Of a DNA stretch of 64,000 nucleotides, positions 19,925 through 29,518 are shown in pieces (position 1 is the first letter of the stretch; each line of letters starts with the position of its first letter). This DNA comes from Craspedostauros australis (Eukaryota > Bacillariophyta > Bacillariophyceae > Mastogloiales > Achnanthaceae). The position numbers and the translations under genes are program-made. Where the stretch lies: the NCBI GenBank assembly GCA_026770025.1, contig JAMXDE010000012.1, positions 1,798,001 to 1,862,000 of the forward strand, given 5' to 3'. The notes under the pieces were generated by a model. That model did no database searches and was not told where the DNA came from. It was given only the letters and a program-made list of their open reading frames with translations.

Positions 19925-20834
19925 GCGAGGCACACAGTGTGCGCTGCGTGTCTTGCTTTCTGTGCTGGGAACGAACGCGCGCGCACACGCACACACAAGT
20001 GGTAGTTGGGAATGCAGAGGAATAGCAGCAGGAGGAGGAAGAGGAGGAGGAGAGCGCACCATACTAACACGATACCATACATAGTAATACAAGTACCCTA
20101 GCATTTTGTGCAGTCAATGGCAATCCTCGTTGGGAGCGAACCATTCTCATTCAACCTTTGGAACATCATGAGAACTACTCCCTTGGAGTCGACGTTACCA
20201 GCAGATCGCAGGCGCCGACGAGCCAAGCCAATGGCCCATTCAGGCCATGGCCACGGCCCAAATAATCGGAACGTTCTCGGATGCAGAATCCAACTTGCTC
20301 TCTGGAGAAGCGTGCGGGTACGGGGTATTGTTGGTGTACCGTGACCAGTCTGTACTATTATAGAATAGCATCGTATAGAACAGTATAGAACAGTATAGTA
20401 CACGATCATGGACACGGAACCAACATGAAACGCGATCATGCACAACATGCGACCAAGACACGATCACATAACGGCACGATGGTGGGTACGATGGCACGAT
20501 GTTACGACGATGCACGAGACTTGCAAGCGCAGTGATGGAAGCGGGCGTGTGGAAATCCGAGACGCGCAAACGTGGACCGCGGTCTGCGCGGAGACAGAAG
20601 AATGCTGTCTCCAAACCAACACGGGTGATGGAAGCGAACAGAGCATGGCCCCCTCTTTGCCATTTGCACAAGCACGACTATCAACATGCTCGTGCAGCCG
20701 AGTATGCAGGCGCAGCGTGCCCTGGAGCAATCACCATCGCCGACAACGACAACGACAACGATAGACATCAAACCAGGAACAAGGCGTGCAACACAAGTGA
20801 CAGCTACAGGTCGTACTACTCCAATTGCAGACAA
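19925..20834. other. Intergenic; no gene supported
   Basis: Holds the 3' region of the coiled-coil gene and the leader of the methyltransferase gene. A run of GTATAGAACAGTATAGAACAG-like units lies at 20372-20402. The methyltransferase frame is open back to an ATG at 20499, but that stretch has random composition. Confidence 0.45.
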
Positions 20835-22544
20835 ATGACGACCCAAGCATCGCGAAAGATGAGGAGCAAGAACTGCACTTCCGGCAACGACCACTCCAAC
20901 AAGAAAGGTTCCAAGAGAGGTTCCAAGAGAGGTTCCAAGAAAGGTTCCAAGAAAAGCACGAAGACAAGTGCCAACAAGGACAACAAGAAGGCAAGCACAA
21001 ACAAGAACAAAGGCATGGGCGTGACCAAGGAAGGCAACGGGAACTGCAAGCAAGTGAAGCACCAGAACCAACACCAACACCAGCAAGAGAAGCAGAAGCA
21101 GAAGCAAAAGCAAAAGCAGCAGTCTAAACAGGGTGGTGCAGCTGCTCCAGCATCGAAGAAGTCGAAATCGGATTCTTCTGCAACTGTTCAATCTATTGCT
21201 GGCACGCTTGGAGCACAACACAACACAACCAACAGCGGTGATATGCTCACATCCTGCCTAAAAGCAGTAAAGACGACCATGCTCAGTGTTGGCTCAGGGG
21301 ATGGATCGCAGCAGAAAGCCATGGTGGAGGCCGGGCTCAATCAGCTGGTTGTCACGTTCTACGATTCGCGCCCTCAGCTCCTGCGAAAGTATCCCAACGC
21401 GGTCTCTATCCTCGAATACCTAGAGCAGCACTGCAATACTCCTCCATTGTACCAGGTCGATGCCACTCGCCTGGCTCAGCTGCTGCCAACAGTGCCAACG
21501 GAGCCATCGACAGAACTGCCGCAACGGCAATCATTTGATCTCATCTTCTTCACATTCCCACACACCGGCGAGAAGCAAAACCAGGACACCTTGCAAAAGA
21601 GCATCCGTTCCAACCAAGAGCTCCTGCGGAAGTTCCTGCAGTCAGCAGCACGGGTCGTCACGCCTGGAACGGGGGAGATTCAGATTACCTTGAAGAACGG
21701 GCAGCCCTACGATCAGTGGATGACACCTGAGCTCATCGGCTCGGATCTTCTCGACTTGGTCTCGGTTCAGGCGTTCCACACCGAAATGTTCCCCGAATAT
21801 CACCATCGCATGACCGCGGGAAACGTATGCTACAGCAAGGGCATCATCTCCGAAGTCAAACACCCAAACGGCGCGAGTGTGTATATCTTCAAAACGAAGC
21901 AGCAAGGGCCAGCAATGTCGGCTGCAACCAGCGCACACCCGCAAGCGCCAGCAACGACAAATCCAACTGGAGGATCCTCGGGTGCATTATCGCAGCATCT
22001 GCCAGCGATCCTTCCGCAGGCCCATCAGCAAGCCCATCAACGAGATACGCACAACAGCGCAGCCACTCAAGATTGCCAAGAACCCTTCTCCGATGAGGGA
22101 GGCGATATTGTCACGTTCCGTTCAGCCCAGCACAACCCAGCGATAGAAACGGCCCAAGCATCTCCACCAGTGCATCAGCGAGGTCTGGAATGCTCACTTG
22201 GGCACCAAACATCACCTTTGGTGCATGACGCACACATCATCACGACACCAGCCCCATTAATACCAGCCGTTTCGGCAGCACCGTCCACAACGCAACCCAC
22301 AAGGATATTGTGGACAGACGAGCAACTAGCGACGCAGATCAACCCAATTCTGCAACAATGTCACCCAGAAGGCATGACGGTGTTGGACATTCGTCGTCTC
22401 ATGCCCCAGCCGACACCTGATCCAAAGCAGCTCAACCGCGTCCTTTATGGACTTGAACGTGAAGGAGTCATTCAACACAAGGATTACGATGCAACTACGA
22501 TGCAAGGCGGGAGTCGCAAACCCAGATGGTGCAAGAGAGCCTAA
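20835..22544 (+). CDS. BMT5-like rRNA (uridine-N3) methyltransferase-domain protein (DUF2431), 569 aa
   Basis: The central region matches the BMT5/DUF2431 family, whose yeast member methylates a uridine of 25S rRNA using S-adenosylmethionine. Family features in order are: a glycine-rich SAM loop, here SVGSGDGS (residues 151-158) instead of the usual G-E-G-D-F-S; TFYDSRPQLLRKYP; a VDATRL segment; FDLIFFTFPHTG (about 235-246); and GEIQITLKNGQPYDQW (about 281-296). I start at the ATG at 20835. An in-frame ATG at 20499 would add 112 residues of random-looking sequence. Residues 1-110 are a Lys/Ser/Gln-rich basic tail with KGSK repeats, fitting nucleolar localisation. A C-terminal region (about 490-569) looks like a winged helix and is not part of the core family. 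The family call is firm; the exact modified base is inferred. Confidence 0.8.
   Translation: MTTQASRKMRSKNCTSGNDHSNKKGSKRGSKRGSKKGSKKSTKTSANKDNKKASTNKNKGMGVTKEGNGNCKQVKHQNQHQHQQEKQKQKQKQKQQSKQGGAAAPASKKSKSDSSATVQSIAGTLGAQHNTTNSGDMLTSCLKAVKTTMLSVGSGDGSQQKAMVEAGLNQLVVTFYDSRPQLLRKYPNAVSILEYLEQHCNTPPLYQVDATRLAQLLPTVPTEPSTELPQRQSFDLIFFTFPHTGEKQNQDTLQKSIRSNQELLRKFLQSAARVVTPGTGEIQITLKNGQPYDQWMTPELIGSDLLDLVSVQAFHTEMFPEYHHRMTAGNVCYSKGIISEVKHPNGASVYIFKTKQQGPAMSAATSAHPQAPATTNPTGGSSGALSQHLPAILPQAHQQAHQRDTHNSAATQDCQEPFSDEGGDIVTFRSAQHNPAIETAQASPPVHQRGLECSLGHQTSPLVHDAHIITTPAPLIPAVSAAPSTTQPTRILWTDEQLATQINPILQQCHPEGMTVLDIRRLMPQPTPDPKQLNRVLYGLEREGVIQHKDYDATTMQGGSRKPRWCKRA
20906..20959 (+). repeat. 12-bp repeat encoding Lys-(Arg/Lys)-Gly-Ser
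   Basis: About four copies of GGTTCCAAGAGA or GGTTCCAAGAAA encode KGSKRGSKRGSKKGSKK in the basic N-terminal tail of the methyltransferase. Confidence 0.8.
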
Positions 22545-22794
22545 ATCTCGCACAACAGCGCCACTTTAGGTGGTTCGCGAGGAGCTGGTCCAAGCAGATA
22601 GATAATGGATGTACAATAGATGACTGGAGACTCCGTGCAAGCAAAAACAACTAGAATAGTGTTCTATAATATTATATATACAAGTGCAGAAACAAAACGA
22701 AGAGGTGTAGCAACTTCAGACTCAGCTTGAGAACTGCTTTGCAGCTGCGAAACGATTGCACCAGCGTATCAACAAAGCGCAACTGCATTCGGGC

Positions 22795-22798
22795 AAAA
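22795..22798 (-). terminator. RNA polymerase III terminator of the tRNA gene
   Basis: A TTTT run on the minus strand begins five bases past the discriminator base of the tRNA, the usual pol III stop. Confidence 0.7.
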
Positions 22799-22802
22799 GG
22801 TA

Positions 22803-22876
22803 TACTCGCGGTGGGGATCGAACCCACGACCTTGGGTTTATTAGACCCACGCTCTAACCAGCTGAGCTACGCAAGC
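22803..22876 (-). tRNA. tRNA-Ile (anticodon AAU)
   Basis: A complete cloverleaf can be folded on the minus strand. It has a 7-bp acceptor (GCTTGCG with CGCGAGT, including G-U at 1-72 and U-G at 4-69), a D arm GCTC/GAGC with loop AGCTGGTTA, and an anticodon stem TGGGT/ACCCA with loop CTAATAA, giving anticodon AAT (read as IAU after deamination). The variable loop is AGGTC, the T arm is GTGGG-TTCGATC-CCCAC, and the discriminator is A. Length is 74 nt with no intron. B-box sequence GGTTCGATCC is present, and a TTTT terminator follows at 22798-22795. CCA is not encoded, as expected for a nuclear gene. Confidence 0.95.
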
Positions 22877-23624
22877 AGGTGTTGCTGTTTGCTGCTGCAT
22901 TGTACGCAATTAAAGTTTAATAATTTGTTGTGAAGACGACATCCACGGTTTTCGGCTTTTCGCACATTTTGATCTGGTGTTGCCGTTGGTGCTCTCTGCC
23001 TCGTCATCATGTGACATGGGGAGTTGGCGGAGAGGAGGTTCTTCGTATCGCTAAAGATGTGGGTGTTCATGAGAGCGGAGATGTGGAAAGTGCTATCGAT
23101 GCTGCTCTCTGTTCATCTGTTTCAGTGTGATGTCATGGATTGGAATGTCATGAATTTCCTTCACGAGCATGTGCTAGCTTAGAGTATCAGATTGAGCGTT
23201 TCGGCATTGACCCTTCAAGTTTGCACATATCCTCACTGGGACTACTCTGCAATACGTGTACTCCATGCAGTTGATGCGAGATGGATATGCACCCATCCTA
23301 CGATCAGCTATTGGATCTGCGCGCGTGTCGGAATGGGTTACTCCAACACACTCCTGATCGGAGCCATCACGAACCGTCTGACGTGCGCCGATCGCACAGC
23401 AATGGAAACATAATAGAATAGTTGATGAAATTGTCGGTGATTCTCTATTGTTGTTGGACACCATCTCTGTAGCGTTGTATTGTACACGCATTGTGGTGTA
23501 TTCCTATTTCTCCGTCATCGATTTGCTGCGCATGGCTGTAGTTATGCACGCACAAGTGCATGCGCTGCTCAATGATCAAGGGGAGATCATCTTCGCAGGT
23601 CCATCGTGGCGATGTCGAGGCCCA
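22877..23624. other. Intergenic between the tRNA and the sigma-factor 3' end
   Basis: Short frames only. This stretch would include the tRNA upstream region and the 3' untranslated region of the sigma-factor gene. Nothing else is recognised. Confidence 0.45.
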
Positions 23625-25271
23625 TTACATCAACAGGCCCGGCTCCAACCGACCATCCTCTGCTGCTGTGCGGAGCTTCTCCAACGCCTTATGGCACAGC
23701 TTGCGACCGTATTCAGCCGAAACGTGCATGTGCTTGCCAACCTCGTTGAATGTCATGGCTTCGCCCCACCGTCCTTTGGTTGGGATGGATGGTTGTCTCT
23801 GTTGCTGTGGCTTCTGTTTCTTTTTGAGCGGCACAGGCTCCTGGATGCTGCCGAACAAATCGAGCTCTGCCTGTCGCAGGTACTCGTTGGCGTTGGCCCG
23901 CGCATCCATCCTTGGCTTGGATTCTGTCTTGGCCGTTGCTTGCTGTGACACTGTTGCATCGGCTTCCACGTCCATGTCAACGCCCGACTGGTACAGTCCG
24001 TATCGCCAACTCAGAGCTTCCATCTCGCGCGGTCGCAGGAACTTGGAGAGCGCCTGGCGCATGTGCTCGCGGTCGCTGTCGTCGATCTCGGATGCACCAT
24101 CGGAGGCCAGCAACGGCGTGTCCTGCATGAGCTCCTTGCCCTGCTGCATCCAAGTTTCGAAGGCGACGTAGCCACCAGTGTAACGACGATTGCGCGCCTT
24201 GAGGGCGTACGCAAGCTGCTTGTCCGACAGACCGGCGGTTTCTGCGAGCATCTTTGCCGCCGTGGCTTGCTCCCACTTGTCCTGCGACGGTGCGCCACCA
24301 GGAGAGTGGCCGTCACCGTACAGATTGCCGATGCTGCTGATGCCGGTCTGGCTGACGTCAATTTCGACGCCCAAGACCTTTGCGGCCTTGTTGATCTGGC
24401 TGATGGCCCGCGTGACATGGGTGGGGACGCGGACGACGTCATCGCGTTCGGCGATGCATCGCAAGACGGCGGCCCTCACCCAGTACATAGCGTAGGTGGA
24501 GAACTTACCCCCGATCTCTGGATTCCACTTATCAATGGCACGCGCCAGACCTATGGCGCCTTCCTGGACCAGATCATCTCGCGACAGCGAGTTGAGCTTG
24601 CCGACGCTACCGCCGTAGCTATTGCCGGTGTTGCGTTTGCCAGGTTGCGACTGTGACTGCGATTGGAACGATTGCTTTCCGGCGATCTGGTTGACGACGT
24701 AGTGCACCAGCCCCATGTTTCTGGTGACCAAGGTGTCACGCGCGCGCTGTCCATCGATCATGGCATCCTCGTACAGGTCGAGTTCATCGCCGTACCCGGA
24801 TGCCTTGGCGCGGACCGAAAGGAGCGGCATGGACTTTGATGGTGACTTGGATGCCAGGTCAGTCTCAATATTCTTGAGGCGTCTCATCTCAATCGCCTGT
24901 CGCAGGAGCTCCGATTCCTCTTCGGCAGTCAGACGGGGCATCCTGGAGGGAGGAGAAGGCGCTGTTGCTGTCCTCCTGCCTCTGCGCGATTCCGTTCGAG
25001 TCAGAGTGGTGGCCGCAGTCATTGCAAGTGCTGATGTTGGCCTTGGAAGTGCCTCATGCAAGGGACGGCTGGTGAAGGTATTTGCTGGTGCCATCGTAGA
25101 TGCTGGCGTAAATGCCGATGCCGATGTTGAGGCAGGTTGAGCCATTGAGAAGGCCTCGCACGGGGAGCTGGTCGTGCAGAGTGTGGTGCACATCATCGCC
25201 ATTGCGACCCATGTCCTCCTTCTGTGGCGTCCTGCCTGTTGCCGTCGTTGTTGCTGCTGTTGCTGCTTCAT
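23625..25271 (-). CDS. Plastid RNA polymerase sigma-70 family factor, 548 aa
   Basis: Nucleus-encoded initiation factor for the plastid bacterial-type RNA polymerase. ATG at 25271. Residues 20-40 are a hydrophobic signal segment ending SSPCEA-FSMA; a second ASAF-type site lies at 51-54, so a bipartite plastid presequence is likely. Region 1.2-like sequence starts near 115. Region 2 runs through RDTLVTRNMGLVHYVVNQIAG (178-198), then a 30-residue Ser/Gln/Gly-rich insert, then DDLVQEGAIGLARAIDKWNP and KFSTYAMYWVRAAVLRCI (256-273), the core-binding and -10 recognition helices. Region 3 follows (RVPTHVTRAISQINKAAKVLG). Region 4 begins LRPREMEALSWRYGL (412-426) and ends FNEVGKHMHVSAEYGRKLCHKALEKLR (508-534), the -35-binding helix-turn-helix. 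About 80 residues of Gln/Lys/Pro-rich insertion split region 4. The family is certain; which plastid promoters it serves is unknown. Confidence 0.93.
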   Translation of the reverse strand: MKQQQQQQRRQQAGRHRRRTWVAMAMMCTTLCTTSSPCEAFSMAQPASTSASAFTPASTMAPANTFTSRPLHEALPRPTSALAMTAATTLTRTESRRGRRTATAPSPPSRMPRLTAEEESELLRQAIEMRRLKNIETDLASKSPSKSMPLLSVRAKASGYGDELDLYEDAMIDGQRARDTLVTRNMGLVHYVVNQIAGKQSFQSQSQSQPGKRNTGNSYGGSVGKLNSLSRDDLVQEGAIGLARAIDKWNPEIGGKFSTYAMYWVRAAVLRCIAERDDVVRVPTHVTRAISQINKAAKVLGVEIDVSQTGISSIGNLYGDGHSPGGAPSQDKWEQATAAKMLAETAGLSDKQLAYALKARNRRYTGGYVAFETWMQQGKELMQDTPLLASDGASEIDDSDREHMRQALSKFLRPREMEALSWRYGLYQSGVDMDVEADATVSQQATAKTESKPRMDARANANEYLRQAELDLFGSIQEPVPLKKKQKPQQQRQPSIPTKGRWGEAMTFNEVGKHMHVSAEYGRKLCHKALEKLRTAAEDGRLEPGLLM

Positions 25272-26559
25272 CGTGTCGTTGGACTCTGTCGTTGGGTGCT
25301 GTTTGTTGAGCGGTGAGTGTGTGAATTGTTCGGCAGGTTGTTGGAATGCTGGTGTGCGATTTTATGAACCGTTCAGGTGGAGGATGATGCGAACCGGCAA
25401 ACAAGAAGGATCAAAGCGACCTCAGTTGTTGGGTTGATGTATCTGGTCTTCGCAACCTGATTGAGGAGAGCAAGTGCGAGTGATGTGTCAGCACTGACTC
25501 TTTGTTGTGCTGATCTCTTTCCTTTTCGCACAAGAGGTGGCCAACCGTGACCGAGAGAGTCGAGTTGTACTGGGTTGAGCTGAGTTGTACGGAGTTGGTC
25601 TGTGTCAGATCGTATGATGTGATGCGAAGATACAAGTGGCGACAAGAGTGGAATGGTCAAACAACACAGCCACCAACATCACCAGTACCAACAACACCAA
25701 CAACATCGTCATCACGTGCGATGTGTGTCTGCGTTGTCCCTCTTTGTTGTTCGGCTGTCATCAGCGAGGTTGTGACTCTTCTGACGTCACAAAACTTCGT
25801 TCTTGGAGCCGTTTCTGAGTCATTCTGATCGGGATGACAGTCTATCCAGAAGAATATAGGCCAGGAAGTGGAAGAAGACCGAGATGTGACGAATGTGTGG
25901 ACATCATCAACCAAGACCGACCCACGGTAGTTAAACCATCCCAAACCAAACAATGAGGATTCTGGACATCATCAATCAAGAGCAACACAAAGTGGCCACG
26001 GTATCGAAGGCGAAGCAATGAGGAGTCTGGACAGCATCAATCAAGACTGTTGATCTTGGGAGATGAGTGCGGAATTCGATGTGCACGAGGCTGTGGTCGT
26101 CACAACAGCATCGAATTTAGTGCGTCCCTTTACCATGTCAACAATAGCCACATGTGAAACGTTGAACAATTAATACATCAATAACAATTACCACGTACCT
26201 TACGAATACGGACATATACGGACAACCAACCCAGTTGTACAATTGATTGCATACCTAATTTCGCCGCAACATCAATATATATACGGTATTGATTGTTTAC
26301 CGTAGGACCCAAAACCAACAGAATCCAATCCATGATCGCAAACACATCCTCACTTCCTCCTCGTTGTGCATCAGCCATCACCCTGTTGCTGTCTGTTCAC
26401 CAAGGATGTATCATAATACGTATCATACCATACTTGCATCGCAACCAAAGCCACAACCATTGACGTCAGCACTCAACTTACTAAATATTGCAGCCTGCCC
26501 GAAACAAGGTTCAGCCGTACTCGTAGCCATCGAGTCAACACAAGACAAGGACGAGGACC
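25272..26559. other. Divergent promoter region between the sigma factor and the 829-aa gene
   Basis: Genes start at both ends. It contains a 65-bp-period tandem repeat (25899-26047) and AT-rich sequence at 26165-26290. No gene is supported. Confidence 0.5.
25899..26047. repeat. 65-bp tandem repeat, 2.3 copies
   Basis: GGACATCATCAACCAAGACC starts at 25899, GGACATCATCAATCAAGAGC at 25964 and GGACAGCATCAATCAAGACT at 26029, exactly 65 bp apart. Each full unit ends in CAATGAGGAKTCT. The first 20 and last 13 bases are well conserved while the middle has diverged. Confidence 0.85.
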
Positions 26560-29049
26560 ATGTTGCAAACAAGCACGAGTATGAAGGCTGAAGTGGAGGC
26601 AGCTACGAACGGTCATGATGGCGAGAGTGGTGTGGAGGAAGCACCATGCGTGAGATCGCTGATCGAAGGAAGATGGACGCCGCGGCCTTGTCATGAACAG
26701 ACCCCGCAGCGGTTGGCAACGTGCATCTCCAAGATGTCGATGTCACCGCCATCGCCGTCATCATCAGTATTGTCAACGTCATCGCCCACGATGCGGGATG
26801 GCACGCAGGGATTCTTCGAACCGACGGTACCGCACGCTGCCATGTGCTCTTCAACGAGCTGCTCTCCCATCATCATCCAGGAGAGGTACATTCTGTCGGT
26901 CGTCACGGTGAGCGGGTCTGCAGGTGATTCCATTGCAGCTGCTGCCAACACCGGCAATGGGAACAGTGCCAACGCGGAGACGCGGAAGGTCTGCTTTCTT
27001 CTCCACGAGCTGTCGATCCCGAGAGATCCGACGAGTCGGACGAAGACGGAGCCGATCCATCGCCTCGTCGTAGATTACGACGTCTCCATCATCCAGTGCT
27101 TCTGCCACACGCTTCCCAGCCACTCGCAGGACTCTGACGAGACGCTCATGATTGCTGCGCTGTCGACGGAGGGATACGTCTTTTTGCTGGTGCTGCGAGA
27201 CGGTGCCAGCGTCAGCAGCCCAACCAACAGAAACAGCAGCAGCAACTACAACAGCGGTATCGGCAGTACCAGCAATACCGACCACCAAAGCACCCATGAG
27301 AGCGCGTCGGTGCCGAAGCTCGAGCTCAATTACGTTTGGCACACAGACCGAGTTGGGGCCAGCAACTTCGCCGTCCGATTGAACCTGCCAACATCCGAGA
27401 GAGATCACCCTTCCATCTCGGTCCACATCGGTTATCAATCCAACCACATCGAGTGCTGGCTCATCGTTGCGAGAGAGGACGCGCTGGAGTCGCCTTACGT
27501 CAGGACGAGGAGACCGCTGAAGAAAGGGAGCATGGCAAAGACTAATCCGCCCACGACCAGAGACACGTTCCTCTTTGACAGACCCGATGTGGTTCAGATA
27601 TGGAGCGGGTTGCTCGATGGGCCAATTCGTGCACTGTACTCCTTCACGTTCGGGCAGGATGCGACCAGCGCCAGCATCCGGACTAAGACGGGCAAAGCGG
27701 ATAGTTTCCACCCTCCTGCAAACAGCGGCGCCAGTACCACAGCCCAAGCCTATCCACGGTCCCTACGCTTCCCCCAATTCATCAATCGCAAAGGATCCGC
27801 ACAACATGGGCACGGTCACGGCCACGGCCACGGTCGTGGAAATGGGCACCCGGGTCAAGGCCAAGGTCAAGGCAACGTGATCATCCACGCAGACATGGAG
27901 AAAGATGATGCAGCGTACCTAATTGTCATCATCCAATCAACGCAGAACGAGAGTAGGGCACCAAAATCAGCGGCAGCAAGACGGGGATCTACGCCCGCTA
28001 AAGAGGAACCCATCTGCCGCGTTGAGATGATCAACCTCGAGAGCGTCTTATCGGCATGGAATCAGCTTCAGAAAGAGATGAACGGGCCTCAGCATGTCAC
28101 GTTGATGGATCATGCTGTCCAGCAGGAAGTGGGAACCAACGCCACGTCGAAGACCTCGGACTCGAGCATTTCAACAGGTCACGGTGGCGGTGGAAGCACC
28201 ACCAGTACGAGTACGGATGGAAGAGCAAGGAACCAGTCATCGTCAACGCGGCTGCCTCCGCTGGTTCCATGCGTTGGAAGCGATGTCATCCGCACTGTGC
28301 ATGGTGATTCGTCCAGTCATCGGTGCGGCGTGACCATGTCTGATGGAAGCGTCCTCTTCCTCATCGCTACGAAGACCAAGAACAACGGCGCTTCGTGGGG
28401 GACCTCCCATGAGGTAGATCGCAACATGCTGATGTATCCATCGATCGGATGTGGCATCGCAGCAGTTCGCGGCAAAACCAAGCACATGATATGCTGCACA
28501 CGAAGCGGCACGGTCTTCATTATCCCCGCGCACAAGGCTCATCAACCCATCAGTGAATCCACAATCCTGACCACGAGCTACCCGGAGGATACTGACTTCG
28601 ATTCACCGGCGACCTATGTCCAATCCTTCCAAGCGGGGAACCTCCTTCTGAAACACGGCAGCGAGAGGGTGAAGCTCCCTGTGCTGATCTTTGGATGGAC
28701 CAATGGCATCATGGACGTGTACGCGTGCAGGTTGCTACCATCCAGTTTGATCGAGGATTCCACAACAGTTGCAGCGACGCAGATGAAACCAACCGTTCCG
28801 GTGGAGCAGCAGGTGCTGATTGAAGACTGCTGGGAGAATGGGTCGATCGAGCTCCTGTTCCAACTCCTCGAGCATCTGCAGGACGATCCAAATAATCCGT
28901 TGCTGCGAGATCCAATGTGGAAGGCAGCGCTCGCGGAATTCGTGGAGCTTTCGGACTATCCCGACAGCATGGTCGATGTCATGATGGAATCCGAGATGTA
29001 TCCTGCTATGCGATCGACCCTCCTTTCCTTGTCCACAGTTTCGGATTGA
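26560..29049 (+). CDS. Hypothetical protein, 829 aa, possible beta-propeller
   Basis: Unrecognised. The ATG at 26560 opens a frame of normal globular composition apart from Ser/Thr/Gly-rich linkers and a Gly-His run (about residues 410-430). Repeated short beta-strand-like segments with small and aromatic residues recur along the chain (LMIAALSTEGYVFLLVLRDG, VVQIWSGLLDGPIRALYSFTFG, CGVTMSDGSVLFLIATK, HMICCTRSGTVFIIPA, LPVLIFGWTNGIMDVYACRL). They resemble the strand-Gly-strand units of WD40-like or nucleoporin-type propellers, followed by a mostly helical C-terminal tail (about 750-829). No signature residues settle the family. There is no signal peptide or transmembrane span. The gene is real by length and composition; its function is unknown. 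Confidence 0.75.
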   Translation: MLQTSTSMKAEVEAATNGHDGESGVEEAPCVRSLIEGRWTPRPCHEQTPQRLATCISKMSMSPPSPSSSVLSTSSPTMRDGTQGFFEPTVPHAAMCSSTSCSPIIIQERYILSVVTVSGSAGDSIAAAANTGNGNSANAETRKVCFLLHELSIPRDPTSRTKTEPIHRLVVDYDVSIIQCFCHTLPSHSQDSDETLMIAALSTEGYVFLLVLRDGASVSSPTNRNSSSNYNSGIGSTSNTDHQSTHESASVPKLELNYVWHTDRVGASNFAVRLNLPTSERDHPSISVHIGYQSNHIECWLIVAREDALESPYVRTRRPLKKGSMAKTNPPTTRDTFLFDRPDVVQIWSGLLDGPIRALYSFTFGQDATSASIRTKTGKADSFHPPANSGASTTAQAYPRSLRFPQFINRKGSAQHGHGHGHGHGRGNGHPGQGQGQGNVIIHADMEKDDAAYLIVIIQSTQNESRAPKSAAARRGSTPAKEEPICRVEMINLESVLSAWNQLQKEMNGPQHVTLMDHAVQQEVGTNATSKTSDSSISTGHGGGGSTTSTSTDGRARNQSSSTRLPPLVPCVGSDVIRTVHGDSSSHRCGVTMSDGSVLFLIATKTKNNGASWGTSHEVDRNMLMYPSIGCGIAAVRGKTKHMICCTRSGTVFIIPAHKAHQPISESTILTTSYPEDTDFDSPATYVQSFQAGNLLLKHGSERVKLPVLIFGWTNGIMDVYACRLLPSSLIEDSTTVAATQMKPTVPVEQQVLIEDCWENGSIELLFQLLEHLQDDPNNPLLRDPMWKAALAEFVELSDYPDSMVDVMMESEMYPAMRSTLLSLSTVSD

Positions 29050-29518
29050 ATTGCAGAATCAAGGAGCACTCGTCACGTGTTGCATTATCGGGATGGCACG
29101 CATAAGTATCGCATTACCCCCAAGATTATGAATCAGAGAATATAAGAGTACAGTAGAGTAGAATAGAGTAGAGTATAGTACAGTAACACGCTCGCGCCCT
29201 GTGCGAAGTTGCAAGGATGACGGTGGAAGCGAGCTGAGGTGGTGGTGGTGTGGGTAGTTGCAGACAGTGGCAGGTATTGTCTTGGTTCGATGGCCTTCCC
29301 TCTTGTCTCGTGTTGTAGCGTGCTCAACAACAACAGATCTGAACAACAAAGCAACACAAAAATACCACCAACACAAACGCACAAAAGGGAAGACGAACAG
29401 AGATAGCCACAGAAAGCAACTGAAGATCTGCAACAAGCACCAACACAAAGACAGAGTCAGAGTCAGAGGGACGCCGAAGCCACAATAGTATTATATACTA
29501 AAGGGGACGTTCGGAAAG
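29050..29518. other. Intergenic upstream of EMC6
   Basis: Contains a GAGTACAGTAGAGTAGAATAGAG-type short repeat (29145-29182), a CA/AACA-rich leader, and the AT motif AATAGTATTATATACTA (29484-29500) directly upstream of the EMC6 start. Confidence 0.45.

Noticed and set aside
20499-20834. N-terminal extension of the BMT5-like protein from an upstream ATG
   Set aside because: The 112 extra residues have random composition, unlike the Lys/Ser/Gln-rich tail that follows the ATG at 20835.
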